Source: Mesorhizobium qingshengii (GTDB taxonomy: Bacteria; Pseudomonadota; Alphaproteobacteria; Rhizobiales; Rhizobiaceae). Taken from it: 64,000 nt of DNA. Positions 32,466 to 42,357 of this stretch are shown piece after piece (within the stretch, counting starts at the first letter, position 1; every line of letters starts with the position of its first letter). The position numbers and the translations under genes are program-made. A model generated the notes under the pieces. It was not told where the DNA came from. It made no database searches and saw only the letters and a list, made by a program, of their open reading frames with translations. The DNA lies in assembly GCF_900103325.1 (NCBI RefSeq), contig NZ_FMXM01000020.1, positions 62,001 through 126,000 on the forward strand, in the 5' to 3' direction.

Positions 32466-33065
32466 ATGGCGCCCCGTTCCGCCGAAGCAAGCCGCAAGAC
32501 CAAGGAAACCGACATCTCCGTGTCGGTCCATGTCGACGGCTCGGGCAAGTCGGACATCGCCACGGGTGTCGGCTTCTTCGACCACATGCTGGATCAGCTC
32601 TCCCGCCACTCGCTGATCGACATGACCGTCAGGGCGAAGGGCGACCTGCATATCGACGACCATCATACCGTCGAGGATACCGGCATCGCACTCGGCCAGG
32701 CGCTGGCCAAGGCGCTGGGCGAGCGGCGCGGCATCATGCGCTACGCCTCGATCGACCTTGCTATGGACGAGACGCTGACGCGCGCCGCGATCGACGTGTC
32801 CGGCCGCCCATTCCTGGTCTGGAACGTTTCGTTCTCGTCGCCGAAGATAGGCACGTTCGACACCGAGCTGGTGCGTGAATTCTTCCAGGCGCTGGCGCAG
32901 AATGCCGGCATCACGCTGCATGTCACCAACCACTATGGCGCCAACAACCACCATATCGCCGAGACCTGCTTCAAGGCGGTGGCGCGCGCGCTGCGCGCCG
33001 CTCTGGAACGCGACCCGCGCCAGCCGGACGCGGTTCCCTCCACCAAGGGATCGTTGAAGGGATAG
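32466..33065 (+). CDS. hisB: Imidazoleglycerol-phosphate dehydratase HisB
   Basis: 199 residues, a monofunctional dehydratase without the phosphatase domain seen in enterobacteria. The metal-binding motifs DDHHTVEDTG and NNHHIAET and the block GFFDHMLDQLSRHS are present. It dehydrates imidazole-glycerol phosphate in histidine synthesis. The ATG at 32466 follows an AAGGA sequence. It opens a run with hisH, hisA, hisF and hisE. Confidence 0.97.
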   Translation: MAPRSAEASRKTKETDISVSVHVDGSGKSDIATGVGFFDHMLDQLSRHSLIDMTVRAKGDLHIDDHHTVEDTGIALGQALAKALGERRGIMRYASIDLAMDETLTRAAIDVSGRPFLVWNVSFSSPKIGTFDTELVREFFQALAQNAGITLHVTNHYGANNHHIAETCFKAVARALRAALERDPRQPDAVPSTKGSLKG

Positions 33066-33069
33066 CGTC

Positions 33070-33546
33070 ATGGCCACCTATGTCGTCATGGAACCGCCCG
33101 GCCGCACTGAAAAGGTCGACGCAACGGCCTTTGTCCGCGATGGCTTCACCTGGCTCGGTTTCCTGCTGCTGCCATTGTGGCTTGCATGGCACCGGCTGTG
33201 GATCGAAGCAGCACTCGCCTTCGTCGTCATGGGCCTGCTTTCGATGCTTGGCGAAAAGCTCGGCCTTGGGCTGGCCGGCTCGCTGCTGTCACTGCTGGTT
33301 TCGCTGTATGTCGGGCTGGAAGGACAGGGGCTGCGCATCGCGGCGCTTCGCCGCCGCGGCTGGCACGAATGGGGCGTGGTCGAGGCCGGTTGGCTCAATG
33401 ATGCCGATATACGCTACGCGCTGGAAGCCGATGCGCTTGCCGGTGAGGTTGCGCCGCCGCCGCGCATGGTTCCGGATGCCGCCCGGGCGCGCCCGGCACA
33501 GCCGGGCATGGCGCTGGGGCTGACCCACATTCCGGGACGAAGCTGA
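33070..33546 (+). CDS. DUF2628 domain-containing membrane protein
   Basis: 158 residues. An N-terminal soluble stretch with FVRDGFTWLGFLLLPLWLAWHRLW precedes two or three hydrophobic segments up to about residue 85. The C-terminal half is polar with Pro-rich ends. DUF2628 is recognised by FVRDGF and LPLWLAWHRLW. Function unknown. It lies 4 bases after hisB and 1 base before hisH, so it is translated with the his genes. Confidence 0.8.
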   Translation: MATYVVMEPPGRTEKVDATAFVRDGFTWLGFLLLPLWLAWHRLWIEAALAFVVMGLLSMLGEKLGLGLAGSLLSLLVSLYVGLEGQGLRIAALRRRGWHEWGVVEAGWLNDADIRYALEADALAGEVAPPPRMVPDAARARPAQPGMALGLTHIPGRS

Positions 33547-33547
33547 C

Positions 33548-34198
33548 ATGCGGGTTGCGATCATCGATTACGGGTCGGGCAATCTGCGCTCGGCCACCAA
33601 GGCTTTCGAGCGCGCTGCGCGCGAAGCCGGCATTGCCGCCGACATCGACCTGACCGCCGATGCCGAACGGGTACGCACGGCCGATCGCATCGTCCTGCCC
33701 GGCGTGGGCGCCTATGCCGATTGCGCCGCCGGACTGCGTGCCGTCGCCGGCATGTGGGAAGCGGTCGAGGAAGTCGCTATTCGAAAGGGCCGGCCCTTCC
33801 TCGGCATCTGCGTCGGCATGCAGCTGATGTCGCAGCGTGGCCTGGAAAAGACCGTTACCAATGGCTTTGGCTGGATTGCCGGCGACGTCAAGGAGATCAC
33901 GCCGGCCGACCCGTCCCTGAAGATCCCGCAGATCGGCTGGAACACGATCGAGCTCAAGCGCCAGCATCCGCTGTTTTCCGGCATTCCGACCGGGCCCAAC
34001 GGACTGCACGCCTATTTCGTCCATTCCTATCATCTCGATGCACGCAAGCCCGAGGAGGTTCTGGCGGTTGCAGACTATGGCGGACCGGTGACGGCCACCG
34101 TCGCCCGCGACAATCTGGTCGGTACCCAGTTCCATCCCGAAAAGAGCCAGGCGCTGGGCCTGGCGCTGATCACCAACTTCCTGCGCTGGAGGCCCTGA
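33548..34198 (+). CDS. hisH: Imidazole glycerol phosphate synthase glutaminase subunit HisH
   Basis: 216 residues, class I glutamine amidotransferase. The catalytic Cys is in LGICVGMQLM and the His/Glu pair in QFHPEKSQ. It supplies ammonia to HisF, encoded downstream. IDYGSGNLRSATKAFERA is the conserved start. It directly follows the DUF2628 gene. Confidence 0.97.
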   Translation: MRVAIIDYGSGNLRSATKAFERAAREAGIAADIDLTADAERVRTADRIVLPGVGAYADCAAGLRAVAGMWEAVEEVAIRKGRPFLGICVGMQLMSQRGLEKTVTNGFGWIAGDVKEITPADPSLKIPQIGWNTIELKRQHPLFSGIPTGPNGLHAYFVHSYHLDARKPEEVLAVADYGGPVTATVARDNLVGTQFHPEKSQALGLALITNFLRWRP

Positions 34199-34203
34199 AG
34201 AAC

Positions 34204-34494
34204 ATGAGCAAGAAGGGCTACTGGATGGCGATGATCGATGTCCGCGACCCGGAGGTGTACAAGCAGTACATCGAGGCAAATGCCGTTGCCTTCGCGAAAT
34301 ACGGTGCGAAATTCCCCGTGCGGGCCGGTCGCTACGAGAATCCGGAAGGACCGACCGGAAACCGCCACGTGCTGGTTGAGTTCGACTCCTACGACAAGGC
34401 GGTCGAATGCTATCATTCGCCGGAATATCAGCAGGCCTCGAAGTTCCGGCTTGCCGCCTCGACCGGCCATTTCGTCATCGTTGAAGGCGCCTGA
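34204..34494 (+). CDS. DUF1330 domain-containing protein
   Basis: 96 residues, a small ferredoxin-like alpha/beta barrel fold (dimeric). KGYWMAMIDVRDPEVYKQYI, FPVRAGRYENPEG and LVEFDSYDKAVECYHSPEYQ are typical of the family. Its function is unknown. It lies between hisH and hisA, 5 bases from hisH and 4 from hisA, so it is cotranscribed. Confidence 0.9.
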   Translation: MSKKGYWMAMIDVRDPEVYKQYIEANAVAFAKYGAKFPVRAGRYENPEGPTGNRHVLVEFDSYDKAVECYHSPEYQQASKFRLAASTGHFVIVEGA

Positions 34495-34498
34495 ACGG

Positions 34499-35248
34499 AT
34501 GATTCTTTTCCCCGCCATCGACCTCAAGGACGGCCAATGCGTGCGCCTGAAGCACGGCGACATGGCGACCGCGACGATCTACAATGACGATCCGGCGGCC
34601 CAGGCGCTGGCCTTCGAGAGACAGGGCTTCGAATGGCTGCACGTCGTCGACCTCAACGGCGCGTTCCAGGGCCAGAGCGTCAACAGCGCGGCGGTCGGCG
34701 CCATCCTCAAGGCAACGAAGAACCCGGTGCAGCTCGGCGGCGGCATCCGCACGCTGGAGCAGATCGAGGACTGGCTCGATCGCGGGCTCGCCCGCGTCAT
34801 CCTTGGCACGGTGGCGGTGCGCGATCCCGACCTGGTCAAACAGGCCTGCAAGGCTTTTCCGGGCAAGGTGGCCGTCGGTATCGACGCCAAGGGCGGCAAG
34901 GTCGCTGTCGAGGGCTGGGCCGAGGCGTCCAGCCTCGGCGTCATCGAACTGGCGAAGAAATTCGAGGGCGCCGGCGTCGCCGCCATCATCTACACCGACA
35001 TCGACCGCGACGGCGTGCTGACCGGCATCAACTGGGACGCCACGATCGACCTCGCCGACGCCGTGTCGATCCCCGTCATCGCTTCCGGCGGCCTCGCTTC
35101 GATCGCCGACATCGTGCGCATGACCATGCCCGACGCAAAAAAGCTCGAAGGTGCGATTTCCGGTCGTGCGCTCTATGACGGCCGCATCGATCCGGCCGAG
35201 GCGCTGGCAATCCTGCAGGGCAGGACGGCGACGGAGACGCGGTCGTGA
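34499..35248 (+). CDS. hisA: Phosphoribosylformimino-AICAR ribotide isomerase HisA
   Basis: 249 residues, a TIM barrel with two phosphate-binding half sites. FPAIDLKDGQCVRL with its catalytic Asp, LGGGIRTLEQIEDWLDRG, and IIYTDIDRDGVLTG with the second catalytic Asp are present. It carries out the isomerisation before HisF/HisH. The next gene begins at a GTG overlapping its stop (GTGA at 35245-35248). Confidence 0.97.
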   Translation: MILFPAIDLKDGQCVRLKHGDMATATIYNDDPAAQALAFERQGFEWLHVVDLNGAFQGQSVNSAAVGAILKATKNPVQLGGGIRTLEQIEDWLDRGLARVILGTVAVRDPDLVKQACKAFPGKVAVGIDAKGGKVAVEGWAEASSLGVIELAKKFEGAGVAAIIYTDIDRDGVLTGINWDATIDLADAVSIPVIASGGLASIADIVRMTMPDAKKLEGAISGRALYDGRIDPAEALAILQGRTATETRS

Positions 35249-36081
35249 AGCTCTCCATCATCCTGGCGTCCTATGACAGCGGTCACTACCATGGCGGCAT
35301 GGGCCAGGGCCCGGACGCGTTGATATCGGGCGGTCTCGTCGACGCCCTGACCATGGCCGGTCACGACGTCGCGGTCGAGGACATCGGCAAGGTCGGCGAC
35401 AACCAGGAGCGCGAGATCGTCACCGGCTTCGCCGTCTGCAACGCGGTTGCGACCGAGGTTCGCCTTGCCCGTGACATCGGCCGGTTTCCCATCGTTCTCG
35501 CCGGAAATTGCCTGACCAGTGCCGGTGCGGTCGCCGGCGAGGGCGCCGATGCGATCATCTGGGCCGACCAGCATGGCGACCTCAACACGCCCGAGACATC
35601 CATATACGGCTTCCTCGACGGCATGGCGCTGGCGACGGTGCTTGGCCTGTGCTGGCGGCCGATGGCAGCCGCCATTCCCGGCTTCAAGCCGATCGACCCC
35701 GCACGCTGCGTGCTCGTCAACGCGCGCGACCTCGATCCGTCGGAAAAGCAGCTTCTCCAGACATTGCCGGTCATTCGGACGGAATGTCCCGGAGCGGCCC
35801 AGGCAACCGAAAAGCTGAAGGCCGCCGGCGCCAAACGCGTGCACATGCATCTCGACCTTGACGTGCACGACCCGAAAGAACTGCAGGCCAACCGCTATGT
35901 CAGTCCAGGCGGGCCCAGCCCCGAACAGTTGCGCGACGCGGCTTGTGCCATGGCGCTTGCGGTGCCGGTCGTCGGCATCACCATTTCAGCCTACGATCCG
36001 GCCTTCGACGCGCAAGCGGATGTTCCGCCGCAAGTCGGTCAATTGCTCAACGATCTCATCGCAACGATAGAGGGAAGGTGA
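35245..36081 (+). CDS. Arginase/agmatinase-fold protein within the his operon
   Basis: 278 residues, GTG start fixed by the GTGA overlap with hisA; the stop overlaps the hisF start. The ureohydrolase metal motifs are partly conserved: D108-Q-H110-G-D112 (WADQHGDLN) and D204-L-D206-V-H-D209-P fit, but the first motif GGDHS is AGNCLTS here, so the metal-ligand His is Cys89. The fold and most ligands suggest a metal-dependent amidine hydrolase, perhaps formimino-type, which would fit histidine metabolism, but the changed ligand makes the activity uncertain. Confidence 0.8.
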   Translation: MKLSIILASYDSGHYHGGMGQGPDALISGGLVDALTMAGHDVAVEDIGKVGDNQEREIVTGFAVCNAVATEVRLARDIGRFPIVLAGNCLTSAGAVAGEGADAIIWADQHGDLNTPETSIYGFLDGMALATVLGLCWRPMAAAIPGFKPIDPARCVLVNARDLDPSEKQLLQTLPVIRTECPGAAQATEKLKAAGAKRVHMHLDLDVHDPKELQANRYVSPGGPSPEQLRDAACAMALAVPVVGITISAYDPAFDAQADVPPQVGQLLNDLIATIEGR

Positions 36082-36872
36082 TGCTGAAAGCCCGTGTCAT
36101 CCCCTGTCTCGACGTCAAGAACGGCCGTGTCGTCAAGGGCGTCAACTTCGTCGATCTCATCGACGCCGGCGATCCGGTCGAGGCGGCCAAGGCCTATGAC
36201 GCGGCCGGTGCCGACGAGCTCTGCTTCCTCGATATCACCGCTTCATCCGACAATCGCGAGACCATCTTCGACGTCGTCGCCCGCACCGCCGAACAATGCT
36301 TCATGCCGCTGACCGTCGGCGGCGGCGTGCGCCAGGTCGCCGATATCAGGAAGCTGCTGCTGGCCGGGGCCGACAAGGTGTCGATCAATACGGCGGCCGT
36401 GAAAAGCCCGGATTTCGTCGCCGAGGCGGCCGACAAGTTCGGCAACCAGTGCATCGTCGTCGCCATCGACGCCAAGAAAGTGTCAGGCGCCGGCGAGGCC
36501 GACCGTTGGGAGATATTCACCCATGGCGGTCGTGAAAAGACCGGCATCGATGCGGTTGAATTCGCTCAGCTTATGGTCGATCGCGGCGCCGGCGAGATCC
36601 TGTTGACGTCGATGGATCGTGACGGCACCAAGGCCGGCTACGACATCGCGCTCACCCGTGCGGTCGCGGATGCGGTGCGCGCGCCGGTCATCGCGTCCGG
36701 CGGCGTCGGCACGCTCGATCACATGGTCGAAGGCATTCGCGATGGTCATGCCGGCGCGGTTCTGGCGGCTTCCATCTTCCATTTCGGCACCTACACGATA
36801 GCGCAGGCCAAGGCCCATATGGCCGCCGCGGGGCTGCCGATGCGGCTGGACTCCCCCGGTAATCGGCCTTAA
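36081..36872 (+). CDS. hisF: Imidazole glycerol phosphate synthase cyclase subunit HisF
   Basis: 263 residues, TIM barrel. RVIPCLDVKNGRVVKGVNF carries the catalytic Asp11-equivalent, LTVGGGVRQVADIRKLLLAGADKVSINTAA the phosphate site, and LTSMDRDGTKAGYD the second catalytic Asp. With HisH it makes imidazole-glycerol phosphate and AICAR. The stop TAA ends exactly where a palindromic repeat begins. Confidence 0.97.
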   Translation: MLKARVIPCLDVKNGRVVKGVNFVDLIDAGDPVEAAKAYDAAGADELCFLDITASSDNRETIFDVVARTAEQCFMPLTVGGGVRQVADIRKLLLAGADKVSINTAAVKSPDFVAEAADKFGNQCIVVAIDAKKVSGAGEADRWEIFTHGGREKTGIDAVEFAQLMVDRGAGEILLTSMDRDGTKAGYDIALTRAVADAVRAPVIASGGVGTLDHMVEGIRDGHAGAVLAASIFHFGTYTIAQAKAHMAAAGLPMRLDSPGNRP

Positions 36873-36925
36873 AGCATGATCCCGGAAAGTGGGAACCGGT
36901 TTTCGGAAAAGATCATGCTTAAACA
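36872..36925. repeat. Dispersed rhizobial palindromic repeat, copy after hisF
   Basis: AAGCATGATC (36872-36881) and GATCATGCTT (36911-36920) form a perfect 10-base inverted repeat around a GGAAAGTGGGAACCGGTTTTC core. This is the clearest copy of the family in the window. Its first base is the last base of the hisF stop codon. It separates hisF from hisE and would fold in the his message. Confidence 0.8.
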
Positions 36926-36934
36926 AGCAGATAG

Positions 36935-37267
36935 ATGACGCCAATGACCGAGTTTTCACTGTCCGATCTGGAAAAAATCGTCTGGGAACGCGCCCATTCC
37001 GGTGACCCGGACTCGTGGACGGCGAAACTGTTCGCGCGCGGCATCGACAAGGCGGCGCAGAAGCTCGGCGAGGAGGCGGTCGAGACGGTGATCGCCGCCG
37101 TCAAGGGCGACAAACAGGCCCTCGTTTCGGAAAGCGCCGATCTTATATATCATTGGCTCGTCGTTCTCGGCCTCTCGGAGGTTCCGCTGAGCGACGTGCT
37201 CAAGGAGCTTGAAAGCCGCACCGGGCGTTCGGGCATCGCCGAGAAGGCGTCACGGCCCAAGGGCTGA
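36935..37267 (+). CDS. hisE: Phosphoribosyl-ATP pyrophosphatase HisE
   Basis: 110 residues of the MazG-like all-alpha pyrophosphatase fold. KLGEEAVETVIAAVKGD carries the Glu residues that bind metal, and SESADLIYHWLVVL completes the site. It removes pyrophosphate from phosphoribosyl-ATP, the second step of histidine synthesis. A second ATG at 36944 is possible. hisI is not in the window, so HisE is a separate protein here. Confidence 0.95.
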   Translation: MTPMTEFSLSDLEKIVWERAHSGDPDSWTAKLFARGIDKAAQKLGEEAVETVIAAVKGDKQALVSESADLIYHWLVVLGLSEVPLSDVLKELESRTGRSGIAEKASRPKG

Positions 37268-37291
37268 TCGCGAGGGAGGGCAGGTATCTCG

Positions 37292-38251
37292 ATGGATCAG
37301 CTCGCGCCAACCGAGAAATATTCCCCCTTTCGTTTCTTCTCAGCCGAGCAATGGTCGCAATTCCGCGCCGACACGCCGCTGACGCTGAGCGCGGATGAAT
37401 TCCGCCGCCTGCGTTCGCTCAACGACCCAATCGACCTCGAAGAGGTCAAGCGCATCTACCTGTCGCTGTCGCGGCTTTTGTCGGCGCATGTCGAAGCGAG
37501 CCAGCTTCTGTTCAGGCAGCGCCAAGTCTTCTTCAATGCGCAGGATATCGTCAAGACGCCCTTCATCATCGGCATTGCCGGTTCCGTCGCGGTCGGCAAG
37601 TCGACCACGGCGCGCGTGCTGAAGGAGCTGCTGGCGCGCTGGCCCTCAAGCCCCAAGGTCGATCTCATCACCACCGACGGTTTTCTGCTGCCCAATGAGG
37701 TCCTGCGGCGCGAAAACCTGATGGAACGCAAGGGCTTTCCCGACAGCTACGATGTCGGCGCGCTGCTGCGCTTCCTGTCGGGCATCAAGTCGGCGCTGCC
37801 CAATGTCCGCGCGCCGGTCTATTCGCATCTCACCTATGACGTCATTCCCGGCGAGTTCGTCACCATCGACCGGCCGGACATCCTGATTTTCGAAGGCATC
37901 AATGTCCTGCAGCCGGGCAAGCTGCCGCAGGACGGCAAGATCGTGCCCTTCCTGTCCGACTTTTTCGACTTTGCCATCTACATCGATGCCGAGGAAGAAC
38001 TGATCCACCAGTGGTACATCTCGCGCTTCATGCGGCTGCGCGAGACCGCCTTCCGCAACCCGGACTCCTTCTTCCATCGCTATTCGCAGCTCTCGGAGGA
38101 TTCGGCGCGCGCCATCGCCGAAGGCTTGTGGACCAACATCAATCTGAAGAACCTGCGCGAGAACATCCTGCCGACGCGGGCGCGCGCCGACCTCATCCTG
38201 CGCAAGGGCGCCGACCATCTGGTCGAGGAAGTGGCGCTGCGCAAACTCTAG
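37292..38251 (+). CDS. coaA: Pantothenate kinase CoaA, type I
   Basis: 319 residues. P-loop GSVAVGKST at 97-105, TTDGFLLPN and HLTYDVIPGEF are hallmarks of bacterial type I pantothenate kinase, the first and controlling step of coenzyme A synthesis. It closes the his run, 24 bases after hisE with GAGGGAGGG upstream. The 113-base region to the convergent alkB gene has no recognisable gene. Confidence 0.96.
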   Translation: MDQLAPTEKYSPFRFFSAEQWSQFRADTPLTLSADEFRRLRSLNDPIDLEEVKRIYLSLSRLLSAHVEASQLLFRQRQVFFNAQDIVKTPFIIGIAGSVAVGKSTTARVLKELLARWPSSPKVDLITTDGFLLPNEVLRRENLMERKGFPDSYDVGALLRFLSGIKSALPNVRAPVYSHLTYDVIPGEFVTIDRPDILIFEGINVLQPGKLPQDGKIVPFLSDFFDFAIYIDAEEELIHQWYISRFMRLRETAFRNPDSFFHRYSQLSEDSARAIAEGLWTNINLKNLRENILPTRARADLILRKGADHLVEEVALRKL

Positions 38252-38364
38252 TGGCCGGCGTTCAGCCATCAGATTGGAACGCCCTTGCCTGCTGGCTGCT
38301 GGAAACTCAGCGATACCAGCTGGTCTGGATGCACGACCTTGCCAGCCTTGATGGCGCCCGGGCC

Positions 38365-39024
38365 TTAGATCGGCTTATGCGGAGAAGGGTCGTCATCCTC
38401 CGGCTTTGTCACTCGTCGTAACGTCAGATTGATCCTGCCGCCATTTTTCAGCAGCGCCGAAGTCGAGGGGTAGATGCGGTCGACGCCGTGAAAGCACAGC
38501 CGCCCTTCGCCACCGAGCACCACGACGTCGCCGCTTTGCAGCCTGAACGACTTCGTGGCGCCGTCACGCGTCGTCTGGCCGACCCGGAACAGGCAATCGT
38601 CGCCCAGCGAGACAGAGACGACCGGCGCCGAGAAATCGGCCTCGTCGCGGTCCTGGTGCAGGCCCATTTTTGCATCGGGCGCATAGAAATTGACCAGGCA
38701 CGCTTCCGGCGGATGCCGATAGCCCGACACTTGCCGCCACAGCTCGAGCAGCCCGTCCGGGATTGGCGGCCATGGCGTCCCGGTCACCGGATGTGTCGGC
38801 TGGTAGCGGTAGCCGCGTTCCTTGTCGGTGACCCAGCCGAGCGGGCCGCAATTGGTCATGCGCACGCTCATCTCCTTGCCGGTGCGTGGCATGGCCGGCA
38901 CGAACAGGGGTGCTGCCTGCACGATGCTTCTTACATTCTCGACCAGCGCTTCCTGTACGGCGCGCGACAGGTAACCGGGCATGTGGCGGACGCCTTTGGG
39001 CAGGACGAGCATGGCTTCGGTCAA
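38365..39024 (-). CDS. alkB: Alpha-ketoglutarate-dependent dioxygenase AlkB
   Basis: 219 residues. The Fe(II) ligands are His123 and Asp125 (GLHQDRDEAD) and the distal His in CFHGVDRIY, with the 2-oxoglutarate-binding Arg in RINLTLRR. AlkB repairs 1-methyladenine and 3-methylcytosine in DNA by oxidative demethylation. FYAPDAKMG is the conserved block before the HxD motif. It converges with coaA. A second Met at residue 5 is an alternative start. Confidence 0.93.
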   Translation of the reverse strand: MTEAMLVLPKGVRHMPGYLSRAVQEALVENVRSIVQAAPLFVPAMPRTGKEMSVRMTNCGPLGWVTDKERGYRYQPTHPVTGTPWPPIPDGLLELWRQVSGYRHPPEACLVNFYAPDAKMGLHQDRDEADFSAPVVSVSLGDDCLFRVGQTTRDGATKSFRLQSGDVVVLGGEGRLCFHGVDRIYPSTSALLKNGGRINLTLRRVTKPEDDDPSPHKPI

Positions 39025-39129
39025 TCAATCCGTCTGATGTGGCGACAAGCGAGATTGCCACGGGGACCCGCAAAGGACGACCCGAAAGCCGCGCTTGCCG
39101 ACCTGAAAGGGAATAGAAGCGGGCCGCAC

Positions 39130-39567
39130 TCAGTCGTCGCCGACCCGGCCGCGCAGCTTTTTCACGGTCGAGCGACCGGCCTTGCTCTTCAGCCGCCGCT
39201 CGACCGAGCCTTTCGATGGCCTCGTCTTCTTGCGTGGCGGCGGTGGCGGCTCGGCCGCCTTGGCTACAAGTGCGGTCAGCCTCGCCCGGGCGTCCGCCCG
39301 GTTCTGCTCCTGCGTGCGGAAGCGTCCGGCCTCGATGACGATGACACCGTCCTTGGTGGCGCGCTGGCCGGCCATCTTGATCGTTCGCTCACGCACGCGT
39401 TCCGACAGGCCCGGCGCATTTGCCGCGTCGAAGCGCAGTTGCACGGCCGTTGCCACCTTGTTGACGTTCTGGCCGCCCGGCCCGGACGAGCGGATGAAGT
39501 CCTCGTGCAGGTCGCCCGGGTGGATCACCGCGTCGTCGGCAATGATGATCTTGTCGTCGGTCGTCAT
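39130..39567 (-). CDS. arfB: Peptidyl-tRNA hydrolase ArfB (YaeJ-type release factor)
   Basis: 145 residues. The GGQ motif (SSGPGGQNVNK) sits in a release-factor domain-3 fold, and the C-terminal tail is basic (KKTRPSKGSVERRLKSKAGRSTVKK), as needed to enter the mRNA channel of stalled ribosomes. It rescues ribosomes on messages without a stop codon. The start at 39567 gives MTTDDKIIIADDAVIHPGDL. It is followed downstream by alkB in the same direction. Confidence 0.93.
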   Translation of the reverse strand: MTTDDKIIIADDAVIHPGDLHEDFIRSSGPGGQNVNKVATAVQLRFDAANAPGLSERVRERTIKMAGQRATKDGVIVIEAGRFRTQEQNRADARARLTALVAKAAEPPPPPRKKTRPSKGSVERRLKSKAGRSTVKKLRGRVGDD

Positions 39568-39591
39568 GCCGCAGTCATGGCGCGGCGGATC

Positions 39592-39622
39592 AAAAAAGAA
39601 AAGGCCCGATCGAAATCGGGCC
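39592..39622 (-). terminator. Intrinsic terminator of pckA
   Basis: On the minus strand GGCCCGAT (39622-39615), loop TTCG, ATCGGGCC (39610-39603) is followed by TTTTCTTTTTTG. The 8-base-pair stem and T-run lie 26 bases after the pckA stop, upstream of arfB. Confidence 0.9.
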
Positions 39623-39648
39623 CTCAATGGTGCTGAGCGACGTGGCGA

Positions 39649-41259
<1,611 letters not shown>

Positions 41260-41583
41260 GAGGGTCCCTTCTTCAATTTGCCGCATCTGCCGGGAGCATT
41301 TCCGGCGCGCCCACTACGCAGGCTGAGATGGTCAGAACCAGAAAAGCCAAATGATATCAAATCATTAATCGATTTAAATATTTTGAAAGTTGTTTAAATC
41401 GTTTATATGTGCAAGAAGTTCGGCGGTTGCCCAAAGGATTGGCAGGGTTCGATCGTCTAATCCGTAGTGAGGTGCAATTGTGACCGCCGGCACGCCGCCC
41501 GTGACAGCGGCCAGGGCCTATGCCACATTTTGTACCTAATTTGTCCTGCAAAAGCCCCTTCTCTACGAAAGAAGGGACAGCTC
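41260..41583. other. Divergent intergenic region pckA/chvI
   Basis: 324 bases with no gene. An AT-rich block (41350-41410) contains CGATTTAAA (41370-41378) and TTTAAATCG (41393-41401), a perfect 9-base inverted repeat with a 14-base gap. It lies about 110-140 bases upstream of pckA. In rhizobia pckA is under a LacI-type regulator (PckR), so this may be its operator; that is inference. The chvI-proximal part ends in the ribosome site AGAAGGGA. Confidence 0.5.
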
Positions 41584-42303
41584 ATGAGGGAGCCGCTTGA
41601 AATGGCAACAATCGCGCTTGTCGATGACGACCGCAACATTCTGACGTCGGTGTCGATCGCTCTCGAATCCGAGGGCTATCGCGTCGAGACCTACACGGAT
41701 GGTGCGTCCGCGCTGGAGGGCCTGGCGGCACGTCCGCCGAATCTTGCCATCCTCGACATCAAGATGCCGCGCATGGACGGCATGGAGCTGCTGCGCCGGA
41801 TGCGCCAGAAGTCCGACCTGCCGGTGATCTTCCTGACCTCCAAGGATGACGAGATCGATGAATTGTTCGGCCTCAAGATGGGCGCCGACGATTTCATCCG
41901 CAAACCATTCTCGCAGCGTCTGCTGGTCGAGCGGGTGCGCGCCGTGCTGCGTCGCGCCAGTGCCCGTGAAGCCGCGGCCAAGACGCCCAGCCAGCAGGCA
42001 CGTTCGCTCGAACGCGGCCAGCTTGTCATGGATCAGGAGCGCCATACCTGTACCTGGAAGGGCGAGCCGGTGACGCTCACCGTCACCGAGTTCCTGATCC
42101 TGCATTCGCTGGCGCAGCGTCCCGGTGTCGTAAAAAGCCGTGATGCGCTGATGGATTCGGCCTATGATGAGCAGGTCTATGTCGACGACCGCACCATCGA
42201 CAGCCACATCAAGCGGCTGCGCAAGAAGTTCAAGGCCGTCGATGACGACTTCGAGATGATCGAAACCCTTTACGGAGTCGGGTACCGCTTCCGCGAAGCA
42301 TGA
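41584..42303 (+). CDS. chvI: Two-component response regulator ChvI
   Basis: 239 residues, OmpR/PhoB type. The phospho-acceptor is Asp58 (AILDIKMPRMDGM); Asp14-Asp16 (VDDDR) and Lys in FIRKPF complete the site. The C-terminal winged helix has LTVTEFLILHSLAQRPG and YVDDRTIDSHIKRLRKKF. ATIALVDDDRNILTSVSIAL is close to known rhizobial ChvI. A start at 41602 (MATIALV) is also possible. Partner of ChvG, encoded next. Confidence 0.95.
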   Translation: MREPLEMATIALVDDDRNILTSVSIALESEGYRVETYTDGASALEGLAARPPNLAILDIKMPRMDGMELLRRMRQKSDLPVIFLTSKDDEIDELFGLKMGADDFIRKPFSQRLLVERVRAVLRRASAREAAAKTPSQQARSLERGQLVMDQERHTCTWKGEPVTLTVTEFLILHSLAQRPGVVKSRDALMDSAYDEQVYVDDRTIDSHIKRLRKKFKAVDDDFEMIETLYGVGYRFREA

Positions 42304-42357
42304 GTTGATGCACGACGTTATGCATCGAAATAAAGACTAGGCAGGGCCTGCTATTCG

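Noticed and set aside
38252..38364. A small gene between coaA and alkB
   Set aside because: The only open frames run through flanking genes and lack a start with a ribosome site.
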